From contig NZ_JBBOCA010000001.1 in assembly GCF_038002225.1 (NCBI RefSeq), positions 5,022,001 through 5,086,000 on the forward strand: a stretch of DNA of 64,000 nucleotides, written 5' to 3'. The number at the start of each line of letters is the position of its first letter. Position 1 is the first letter of the stretch. This DNA is from Paenibacillus sp. FSL R7-0204 (GTDB taxonomy: Bacteria; Bacillota; Bacilli; Paenibacillales; Paenibacillaceae). Positions 1 to 6,938 of the stretch are shown here, one piece after another. The notes below the pieces were generated by a model that searched no databases, was not told the DNA's origin, and worked only from the letters and a program-made list of their open reading frames with translations. Position numbers and translations under genes: made by a program.

Positions 1-201
1 AACTCGGGCTTTCTTCACAAAGTTATGTATAAAAAAAACACCATTTTCCAGTGGTCGCCCAGCTGATATCTTATTAGGTAGGGCAGGGTCAAATTTCAAC
101 CGCTTAAGATTTTTATTTTTGGGACTATGCCACCTCTTATTCGTTTGTCCTTCAAATAAAGTAGAACCCATTATTCCAGGAATAAACACTAAACGTTTCA
201 A
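1..201 (-). CDS. LCAT-like lipase/acyltransferase, N-terminal part only (cut by window start)
   Basis: The first 67 codons of a minus-strand gene run off the left edge. The N-terminus reads MKRLVFIPGIMGSTLFEG; the FIPGIMGSTL segment is the oxyanion-loop region typical of lecithin:cholesterol acyltransferase-like alpha/beta hydrolases, some of which are phospholipases. I chose the TTG at 199-201 because AAGGGG lies 9 nt upstream; the nearby ATG is out of frame. The catalytic Ser, Asp and His lie outside the window. No signal peptide is visible, so the part seen suggests a cytoplasmic enzyme. It lies divergent to the membrane protein at 436 in the AT-rich island that also holds CBASS. The family call rests on one motif. 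Confidence 0.6.
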   Translation of the reverse strand, partial: MKRLVFIPGIMGSTLFEGQTNKRWHSPKNKNLKRLKFDPALPNKISAGRPLENGVFFIHNFVKKARV

Positions 202-435
202 CGAACATTTCCCCTTGTATATAAAATTGTCTGTCTCTCACATATTCTATAATTTTATGACAGTTATTATGTTTTCTATTATATAGTACAAAATACCTTC
301 TTTTTCGCATAAAGTGTTAAATTTAAATGTCACTCCATCATATAAATCCTGATTAGAATGGCTATATACATCAATAAAAGGAACTTTGGAATAAACTCAT
401 CGTATTTATTATGACAAGTTAGTGGAGGTAGAATT

Positions 436-1110
436 ATGAATAAAAAGATTAAAAAGAAAAAGACTGCAGCTTATCAGTTCAATCACAAAGAGATGCCATC
501 CGCAGCAATACATATACTTAAGGCCAGAAAAAAGATGGCCCACTTTCAAGATCGATTGTTAATCATTGCACAATGGGATAGAATGTTACGCCTACCGCTC
601 GCCCGAAAGATCCTTTCACCAATTGTTGTTTTACCTGGAATTATCTCGATTTTCAATACAACACTAATTTTCTTAACCAGAAAACCGTATGCATTAGAAT
701 CTCATTTTCAGATTATAGATCAGCTACTAAAATTCAACCTGATTTGTTTACTCATTTTGAAGTCTAGCGGTCTTCTCCCTTTTGTCCCTCTCATTTTATT
801 GATTGGAATATTTCAACTACTTCAAAAAGACGTAGTCATAGGGTCTGAAATTCGTAGTAGATCTACTCGGAATAAAAACATTGCACTATTATGGAATTAC
901 TACGTCATGTACAACACTACGAAGTACTTTCCACTGTTTCTTCAAACATCTTTAAGGGGAGCTTTACTTCTTAGCGTGGCAATAACAATTATGTGGTTGT
1001 TAGGAATAAACCGATTCCAAAAGTCCTATGGCTCCTTTAATCCAGAACAATTGCTTAAGAGAAACGAGAGAAAAATAAATAGAAGAAGAAGAAACAAGAA
1101 GTTAAATTAA
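436..1110 (+). CDS. Hypothetical membrane protein, 224 aa
   Basis: I do not recognise this protein. It has a very basic N-terminus (MNKKIKKKKT), hydrophobic segments at about residues 58-80, 95-130 and 170-190 that look like three to four membrane spans, and a strongly basic tail (NRRRRNKK) that probably lies in the cytoplasm. The start has a good ribosome binding site, GGAGG, about 8 nt before ATG. The gene is AT-rich like the rest of the left island and is divergent from the LCAT-like gene. It could belong with that lipase as an accessory unit, but nothing in the sequence proves it. Confidence 0.6.
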   Translation: MNKKIKKKKTAAYQFNHKEMPSAAIHILKARKKMAHFQDRLLIIAQWDRMLRLPLARKILSPIVVLPGIISIFNTTLIFLTRKPYALESHFQIIDQLLKFNLICLLILKSSGLLPFVPLILLIGIFQLLQKDVVIGSEIRSRSTRNKNIALLWNYYVMYNTTKYFPLFLQTSLRGALLLSVAITIMWLLGINRFQKSYGSFNPEQLLKRNERKINRRRRNKKLN

Positions 1111-1173
1111 ATGTATTTAAATAGATGTATTCCAGTTTAATGTCTCAATAAGTAGTCGAACAATATACTGTCC

Positions 1174-1308
1174 CTATACTTTTCTTCTCTTTCTTTTGAG
1201 CAGCAACCAGTCAGTAATTATCCGGAGAATCGAGGTCAGTATGATAAAAGGAAAGGTCAATGACTGTACCAGGAGTTGCATAAATTGCTTCAAATCATCA
1301 GACGTCAT
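1174..1308 (-). CDS. Possible 44-aa single-span membrane peptide
   Basis: A short open frame starts with ATG at 1306-1308 inside the last codons of the gene at 1298-1816, overlapping it by 11 nt, and stops with TAG at 1174. The peptide has an acidic amphipathic start (MTSDDLKQFM), one hydrophobic stretch at about residues 12-32, and a basic tail (LLLKRKRRKV). That layout fits a small membrane protein. There is no clear Shine-Dalgarno sequence, so translation would depend on coupling to the upstream gene. Unrecognised; it could be a chance frame. Confidence 0.35.
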   Translation of the reverse strand: MTSDDLKQFMQLLVQSLTFPFIILTSILRIITDWLLLKRKRRKV

Positions 1309-1816
1309 TTTTGGGTAATCTAAAATGACATACTGGAAGAATGTATAGTTTCGATTTAATTAGGCCGAGTGCTATAGCGAAAATAGTTCTTACAATATCT
1401 AATGCAATCTTTATATTTTCCATAAATATATCTGACCATTTTGTTCTCTGGCCTTGTAGAAAAAACATGATCGCATATACGATAGTAATAGCGATAAAGG
1501 GAACACTCATATTTAATTTACCAGTGATTGCACCAAATACAAGGACAGAAGACAAAGCGATAATCAAAGGCAGCACTAAATATGTAATGAATGCCATCAT
1601 TAATATATTTGTACTTAAGTATAACTTGTAATTTACATATGTAATAATTGTCATTATAGCTATCCATAAAACTAACCCTTGACTGAAGCTTGAATTCCCC
1701 CTCAGTATATCAGCTGAAATAATGCTACCCATTACCAAAGCGTATACATATATCAATAAATGTTTGCTTTTTATCATAGCAGTTAGACTCTTTTTTATAT
1801 CAATAACTGTATTCAA
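1298..1816 (-). CDS. Hypothetical membrane protein, 172 aa
   Basis: Unrecognised integral membrane protein. Hydrophobic segments at about residues 20-37, 45-62, 70-100, 105-122 and 138-155 suggest four to five spans, with a short basic N-terminal cytoplasmic part. The start is TTG, preceded by a GGTGGAG ribosome binding site about 5 nt away. A hydrophilic segment (QGQRTKWSDIF) sits between the last two spans. The 3' end overlaps the possible 44-aa peptide. It shares the low GC of the left island and is convergent with the 436-1110 gene. Confidence 0.55.
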   Translation of the reverse strand: MNTVIDIKKSLTAMIKSKHLLIYVYALVMGSIISADILRGNSSFSQGLVLWIAIMTIITYVNYKLYLSTNILMMAFITYLVLPLIIALSSVLVFGAITGKLNMSVPFIAITIVYAIMFFLQGQRTKWSDIFMENIKIALDIVRTIFAIALGLIKSKLYILPVCHFRLPKNDV

Positions 1817-1895
1817 ATTAACTCCACCTTAATAATATAGATTTTAATAATTTTAACTACAAGTGGCTCTTCCATATCTATATAATTGAAATTCA

Positions 1896-1928
1896 AAAGG
1901 CCTAACATGTTTAATGTCAGGCTCTTTT
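1896..1928 (-). terminator. Rho-independent terminator of the CBASS operon
   Basis: On the minus strand GCCTGACAT and ATGTTAGGC pair over nine base pairs (one G-U) around a 5-nt loop, followed by CTTTTG. It lies about 120 bp beyond the cap5 stop codon and ends the operon transcript. Confidence 0.65.
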
Positions 1929-2049
1929 CGTTATAAAATAGCGAATTAAATCCATGATAATTTTAGATCGAACGGTCAATCTAGTACTTTCATCAAAGGT
2001 TACACACAAGTTAGGTTTAATATCCATATTTGCGCATCCCCTTCTAAAA

Positions 2050-3153
2050 TTATATTTTAAATGCAAATTGGTACTTAGGTTCATTCCTGCCTTCGTAATT
2101 ATAAAGATGAACATATGGCCACATACTTTCATTAATACAACGACCTAATTCAACAGCTAGTCCAGCTGGACCAGCATAAAATAAATGAAGGTCCTTATAT
2201 TTATTTGTTACATGCAGTTTAAATACATTTTCATAGAAAAGCTTCTTTATTACTTCAACATCATCGGCATACAGTACTCTATCAGGCCTCGGATCATCAA
2301 TCTTAATATTAAATAAATCAAATTTCTGTTCAGCAATAACAGCCTTAACATCTTCTAAATTAACAATACCACTAAGTCCAATAGTGACCACTAAAGTTTT
2401 ATTTTCACTTGAAATTATTTCAATCTCAGGTTCAAGTCCACTCTGAATTTCTTGAGGTGAACTTAATACCCAGTTTTGATTATTACGGTCATATTGATAG
2501 ACCGTCAGTGGAGTCGTGTCTGTCAATAAAAAACCAATATGGATTAACAAAGGAATATGGGAAAGTGGAAACATCTCAACTCTAGTTCCTGAATGCTGTC
2601 TTGTTGTTAAACGATAACTCTTCATAAGCTCTTCATTATTTCTCTTTGCCAACTGCCAGGATTCCGGTGTGAAGTCTGTGAATTCCTCTTGATACTGCAT
2701 AGACGCTACCAAGAAACTCTGTAGCTCTCTGCTAATGACAATTTCGTCAATAGGTCCGCCTTTGGTTTTATGAAGAAAAGCAATTGACTTTTGCTTTTTA
2801 GATAATTGCGATTTCACCCATGCTTCGTGTTCTTCTTTCATTTCGTAAAGAAGAGAAGGTGGATAGAGGTCCTTAGATCCCTCAGCATCAATAATTTTAT
2901 GATGCTTTAAACAAGTAAGCATAAGGTTAGGTACTTCATCCACATTAAATTCCGTTATCCCATACTCACTTCTATATTCATTTCTTGGTCCTTTTCCTCC
3001 ATGACTAATAATATGAGCTGCGTTCGAGGTATTTACATTGATACCATTGATCGTAAAGATAAGTTCCTCTTCGCAACCCCGTATAGCACAGATGCCACCT
3101 GAATTCCCCCAAAGAGCAAACTTGTCTGGGTCACTAAGATTTTTTCGGGTCAT
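2050..3153 (-). CDS. cap5: CBASS effector Cap5: HNH nuclease-SAVED fusion
   Basis: Effector of a type II CBASS system, expected to cut double-stranded DNA once its SAVED domain binds the cyclic nucleotide made by the CD-NTase. The N-terminus holds a zinc-containing HNH fold: Cys22 and Cys27, the NAAHIISHGG segment with His47, Asn76, then CLKHHKIID with Cys81, His84, His85 and Asp89. The last 170 residues are a SAVED domain with the diagnostic stretch LHLFYAGPAGLAVELGR near residue 325, followed by PYVHLYNYE. Length 367 aa is typical. It is the last gene of the operon and overlaps cap3 by 4 nt (ATGA), so the two are translationally coupled. Confidence 0.93.
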   Translation of the reverse strand: MTRKNLSDPDKFALWGNSGGICAIRGCEEELIFTINGINVNTSNAAHIISHGGKGPRNEYRSEYGITEFNVDEVPNLMLTCLKHHKIIDAEGSKDLYPPSLLYEMKEEHEAWVKSQLSKKQKSIAFLHKTKGGPIDEIVISRELQSFLVASMQYQEEFTDFTPESWQLAKRNNEELMKSYRLTTRQHSGTRVEMFPLSHIPLLIHIGFLLTDTTPLTVYQYDRNNQNWVLSSPQEIQSGLEPEIEIISSENKTLVVTIGLSGIVNLEDVKAVIAEQKFDLFNIKIDDPRPDRVLYADDVEVIKKLFYENVFKLHVTNKYKDLHLFYAGPAGLAVELGRCINESMWPYVHLYNYEGRNEPKYQFAFKI

Positions 3154-3650
3154 ATATCCATAGTCTCCTTCTCTAATAATTCTAAGGGAATGATTTGATT
3201 TAGCTTCTTATTCCCTTGCCAAATTCTAATTCGTGTGATTCCTACAATAATAAATAAAAAGAGGTTAGATTCAGTAATGGTCATGAACATAACACGATGC
3301 CAGTTTTTTAAATCAATATCTGAAGGAGAGGGGTCATTCTCGGGATGTGTATGCCACTCTCCTACATAATGGCATGTGCCGCTACTTTCTTCATAAACAA
3401 GATTTAAAACCTCTTGATGATTTTTCACACTTCTATGAAAATATGTTCTTTTTCTAATATCACCTTTCATAGGTACAGATAGGTCATCAATTACAATATC
3501 ATTTGAATCAATAATAAAACGACCAAATAACATACCACCTGCTTCAGCATCTGTACGCTTTGATTGGCAGTATGAATTCATTATTTTAAGTGGTTCTTCT
3601 GATATCTTCACTCGGCCCTCATTAGGTGCTGAAAATACTAAACTTTTCAT
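3150..3650 (-). CDS. cap3: CBASS JAB/JAMM isopeptidase Cap3
   Basis: Zinc-dependent deconjugating protease of type II CBASS; it removes the CD-NTase from proteins to which Cap2 has attached it. The JAMM signature is complete: Glu37 in EAGGML, His100-x-His102 in EWHTHPE, then Ser110 and Asp113 at the canonical spacing. At 166 aa it is a bare JAB domain. The start lies 10 bp after the cap2 stop. Overlap of its stop with the cap5 start points to one mRNA. RadC-type or eukaryotic CSN5-type roles are ruled out by the neighbours. Confidence 0.92.
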   Translation of the reverse strand: MKSLVFSAPNEGRVKISEEPLKIMNSYCQSKRTDAEAGGMLFGRFIIDSNDIVIDDLSVPMKGDIRKRTYFHRSVKNHQEVLNLVYEESSGTCHYVGEWHTHPENDPSPSDIDLKNWHRVMFMTITESNLFLFIIVGITRIRIWQGNKKLNQIIPLELLEKETMDI

Positions 3651-3660
3651 TAGATCTTCT

Positions 3661-5472
3661 CTATATACGCTTATGGCATACTGGACAACTGTCGTCCTTA
3701 TAGTGATACCTATAAGTGTATAAATCCTCTACAGTGGATTTTAAATATCTGCTCGAAAGTTTATACCCTGATGATAAAAATTCTTCTGCGTTCCCCTTCC
3801 AAGATAATAGAGGATTATCTTCTTCCTTCCCCATCAATACATTCACTGCCAGCCTTGTTGCAAGTACAGCAGTTTGTACAGCATCCAGCGAACTGAAAGG
3901 AGTAAAAGCCGAAGAGCAACCTGACATCGTTTTCACGAAATTTTGCCCTGATTGTGCAAATGAAGCTTTATTTACCATCGGCCCGTATAAGGTCTCTCGA
4001 TGTAATAAACATTTGAAACATCCAGTTCTATTTTTATTTAACGTCAGTAATGCATGTCCTCCTATTCCTAAGGGGTCAAGCCAAGTAAACACTGTCGGTG
4101 GTGCACTAATCTCATCCTGAAGAAACTTGTTAATGAATACTTCACCGCTCGAATCCCCTGTTGCAACTATAATCAAATCCACTTCACTTATATCAATTAG
4201 TTCCTCAATCAGTGCTTCTTCTAGTGTGTTAGGAAGCTCATAAACTTGAACATGTGGAAACTTTGCCTTGATTTCTTCTGCTAATGCCCTTGTTTTCATA
4301 GAAGGTTGAGTACTTACTTGTTCTTTATTTTTCGCACGCAAATATACCTTATCAGCGCCTAATTCATTTCGATAAATATTATCCAAGCTAAGCACATCAG
4401 GATCAATCAGAGTGAGTTTATTAACACCACTTCGTATAACTTCCATAGCAATACGGCTTCCCACTGATCCAATTCCGGCAATAACTACATGCCTGCTGGA
4501 CATAACCGGAATTGCCCCGCCTCTAATTCTCATGTAATCGACATTGTGTCTAAAAAAGTGGATTGGAAGTAACTTTGTATTACCTGAAAAATGGTGTAAC
4601 GGGTGCATCCAGTACTTTAGGTGACTCTTTCTTCTGTTTGGTCTTCCCTTATACTTGTTTAGCGTGAAGTTAAAGCCTATCAAAGTTGTATTTCTATCCA
4701 CATGAGGAATTGAAATGACTATAAATCCTGGATTGGTACTTATTAATTTGTTCCTCAACAATTTGTATATCTTGTTTTTATTCCCTACGTTTATGTGATT
4801 AAAGACTACATCCCTAAGCTTAGAGGCAGTCCAATTATCATCATATCCGGGGGGATAAATTCCATCGTGATTTTCAAGAGGAATATATATTCCTGTAAAA
4901 GGCTTGGCATCCTTGAAATCTTGCTTTAGAACTTTCTCAAAGTGTCTTTTAGCTTCTAATTGACTATCAGATGCTAGAAGCGTCTCCCTATGGCCCTTCA
5001 CACTTTTCCAAACAGTGATTAATTTTACTTTATCATTTAGGTTCATTATAGAGTCAGAAAGTATTATATTAGGTTGACCTAACCAATAACTTTCGAACTC
5101 TTTAATGAAATCAAATCTATTTTCGCCACTCTCCCCTTTCTCCAGTGTAGAAATACTTAATTTAATTGATTCAAGAAGTAGATCTCCAGGGAAATCCTGA
5201 TCAAAAAAAACTCCCTCTTGTTGAACAAAACAGATTTTTCCGTTCTTTTCAACATGAGGGATGAATCCAAGGCAATCATAATTTTGAAGAAAAATTTCAG
5301 GAAGTTTCCTCGGAAATTCGTCTGGAATTGATAGTAATATAGGTACGCCTTTGTTATTAACTATAACAGTTCCTTTTAAGACATAGCCATTTGGTTCATT
5401 AACTTCCATTCTTTCTAAGTCAGTAATTAGGTCTCTTCCATATTCTTGAAGAAATTCAAAATAGATTTCCAT
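3661..5472 (-). CDS. cap2: CBASS E2-E1 fusion Cap2
   Basis: Ubiquitin-transfer-like enzyme that activates the C-terminus of the CD-NTase and ligates it to targets, priming it for phage response. Residues 1-115 form an E2-like domain with GKICF and its catalytic Cys81. Residues about 325-560 form an E1/ThiF adenylation domain with the nucleotide loop GIGSVG (333-338), then LIDPDVLSLDNIYRN. Cys485 and Cys488 with Cys596 and Cys599 form a zinc site; Cys519 in SGCSSAF is the likely E1 cysteine. Length 603 aa matches Cap2. It starts 8 bp after the CD-NTase stop. Confidence 0.93.
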   Translation of the reverse strand: MEIYFEFLQEYGRDLITDLERMEVNEPNGYVLKGTVIVNNKGVPILLSIPDEFPRKLPEIFLQNYDCLGFIPHVEKNGKICFVQQEGVFFDQDFPGDLLLESIKLSISTLEKGESGENRFDFIKEFESYWLGQPNIILSDSIMNLNDKVKLITVWKSVKGHRETLLASDSQLEAKRHFEKVLKQDFKDAKPFTGIYIPLENHDGIYPPGYDDNWTASKLRDVVFNHINVGNKNKIYKLLRNKLISTNPGFIVISIPHVDRNTTLIGFNFTLNKYKGRPNRRKSHLKYWMHPLHHFSGNTKLLPIHFFRHNVDYMRIRGGAIPVMSSRHVVIAGIGSVGSRIAMEVIRSGVNKLTLIDPDVLSLDNIYRNELGADKVYLRAKNKEQVSTQPSMKTRALAEEIKAKFPHVQVYELPNTLEEALIEELIDISEVDLIIVATGDSSGEVFINKFLQDEISAPPTVFTWLDPLGIGGHALLTLNKNRTGCFKCLLHRETLYGPMVNKASFAQSGQNFVKTMSGCSSAFTPFSSLDAVQTAVLATRLAVNVLMGKEEDNPLLSWKGNAEEFLSSGYKLSSRYLKSTVEDLYTYRYHYKDDSCPVCHKRI

Positions 5473-5480
5473 AAATTCAC

Positions 5481-6527
5481 CTATGCCGAATCGTTAGAAG
5501 TACCAATTACCCTCGACTGTGTCTTCCCAGTAGTGGGCTTAGGCGGGATTGGAAAATCATCACCAAATTGCTTTTCAAGTATTTCTGCCGCCTTTACTGG
5601 GTCAACTTCACTTTTCGCTTCTTTGAGAGCATCCTGTAGCTTTCCTAACTTCTCATAAAAATTAGTCATTTGATGATCAGTCATTTTTACAAACAAATCA
5701 TTATACGGAGATAAAGGTAGCAATATTTCCATACAATAATCAACGATTAATTTACCTTCATTATCAAATGAGTATTTAGGACTAAATTTCCCCCGTATCA
5801 CCGAAATAAACTTTTCAAGGGCTGCTAAATCATCATATTTTTTCTTTTGTTCAAAAAAATCGTAATTATACGAAGTAGTGAAATGATGATATGCACAAAT
5901 TGTTAAAGCAATACCAGTCGGTTTTCCTGCACTGCCTGCTGTGAACTTATGATCTTTCCATCTTTTAAGAAAGCGAATTATGCGGCGAAATTGCTTGCGG
6001 TCATCAGCATCATCAAAATGCTCTGAAATAAGTTCTATTAAGTCTTTAGGATTTGATTCTTCCCATTTTTTATTTTCTTCCTTACTACCCGGTTTGCCTT
6101 TCGCTAAATAAACTTTTCCATCGTTATTATTCACTGCATAAATAGTTACATCAACATGGAACTTCGATTCCCTGTTCTCCTTATATGTAACTGTTACGCA
6201 TGGATTCTTGTAGCACACCTCATCAGTGTGGTTAACCAATGCATCGTACACCCATTTTTTTGCTGCCATAGGTTTAATATCATCCTTAGACATATCAAAC
6301 CATAGACCAACATCAATGTCATATTCACCAGCTAGGGGTATGATTCCAGTAGCCATTGCATAACTTCCCTGGTTGAAGTGCGTATAGCTTTTTGCATCAG
6401 AGGAAATTTTGTGACTCAGACGATTTAAAATGATATCTCTCTTCTCTTTTAGCTTGGCATTCTCATCATCAATTTTCAACTTTATTAAATCATGAAACTC
6501 TATAAACTCTTTTTGGAGATTTGCCAT
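5481..6527 (-). CDS. CBASS cyclic oligonucleotide synthase (CD-NTase)
   Basis: First gene of the CBASS operon; makes the cyclic nucleotide signal on phage infection. Seen: GS at residues 54-55, the metal-binding pair Asp70 and Asp72 in GEYDIDVG, and the third acid Asp126 in HVDVTIY. I placed the start at the ATG at 6525-6527 (348 aa) because GGAGG lies 7 nt upstream; a frame extends 40 codons further but runs through the promoter. The last residue is alanine after a flexible Ser/Thr/Gly-rich tail, as expected for a Cap2 substrate, since family members end in small residues (Gly or Ala). The clade (D, G or other) and the product cannot be set by eye. Confidence 0.92.
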   Translation of the reverse strand: MANLQKEFIEFHDLIKLKIDDENAKLKEKRDIILNRLSHKISSDAKSYTHFNQGSYAMATGIIPLAGEYDIDVGLWFDMSKDDIKPMAAKKWVYDALVNHTDEVCYKNPCVTVTYKENRESKFHVDVTIYAVNNNDGKVYLAKGKPGSKEENKKWEESNPKDLIELISEHFDDADDRKQFRRIIRFLKRWKDHKFTAGSAGKPTGIALTICAYHHFTTSYNYDFFEQKKKYDDLAALEKFISVIRGKFSPKYSFDNEGKLIVDYCMEILLPLSPYNDLFVKMTDHQMTNFYEKLGKLQDALKEAKSEVDPVKAAEILEKQFGDDFPIPPKPTTGKTQSRVIGTSNDSA

Positions 6528-6587
6528 CGTTATACCTCCATATTTTAATAAGAACCTGCAACACAAACAATTGTTCCCATTTATTGA

Positions 6588-6616
6588 ATTATAGCAAATA
6601 TAATCAGTTACTTCAA
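6588..6616 (-). promoter_or_regulatory. SigA-type promoter of the CBASS operon
   Basis: Minus strand: -35 TTGAAG at 6611-6616, a 17-bp spacer, -10 TATAAT at 6588-6593, preceded by TG to give an extended -10 (TGCTATAAT). It lies about 60 bp before the chosen CD-NTase start, which supports that start. Confidence 0.75.
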
Positions 6617-6620
6617 CTAC

Positions 6621-6652
6621 ATATAGTGTTCTATTTACTTTATACACTATAT
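6621..6652. promoter_or_regulatory. Perfect inverted repeat just upstream of the CBASS -35 box
   Basis: ATATAGTGT at 6621-6629 and ACACTATAT at 6644-6652 are exact reverse complements with a 14-bp spacer. The repeat ends 4 bp before the -35 box, where an activator or repressor could bind. No regulator gene (CapW, CapH/CapP type) is next to the operon in this window. Confidence 0.5.
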
Positions 6653-6749
6653 ATTGTTTAGTTTTATTTTTTCTAATGATCTAAAAAGATAGTCAGTCTA
6701 TAATTGAATGTTTTTTAGAAATTCATGAAAGCCCTTGTATTCATTAAAT

Positions 6750-6793
6750 AAACAAAAGAACACGGCAACATAATGAAATATATTGTCGTGTTC
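6750..6793 (-). terminator. Terminator downstream of nrdJ
   Basis: On the minus strand GAACACGACAATATA pairs with TATGTTGCCGTGTTC (two G-U pairs) and is followed by TTTTGTTTATTT. It ends nrdJ transcripts before they reach the CBASS promoter. Confidence 0.65.
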
Positions 6794-6834
6794 AAGATGT
6801 TGAAAGGTAAAAAATAATTATGCATAAATATTCA

Positions 6835-6927
6835 AATTCCATTGAATTATGGAATTTCAGTGCATTGAATTCTGTTACAATTCCATTTAATTATGGAATT
6901 TCACAATTTTTAATTAATCATGGAATT
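6835..6927. repeat. Palindrome array at the nrdJ/island border
   Basis: Two 22-bp elements, at 6835-6856 and 6879-6900, each have exact arms AATTCCAT and ATGGAATT around a 6-bp AT centre, with a 44-bp period. A third half-element ATGGAATT sits at 6920-6927, 11 bp from the nrdJ stop codon. The GC content changes sharply here. Function unknown; nothing else is seen between 6528 and 6938 besides the promoter, operator and terminator listed. Confidence 0.6.
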
Positions 6928-6938
6928 CAAGTCCGCCC

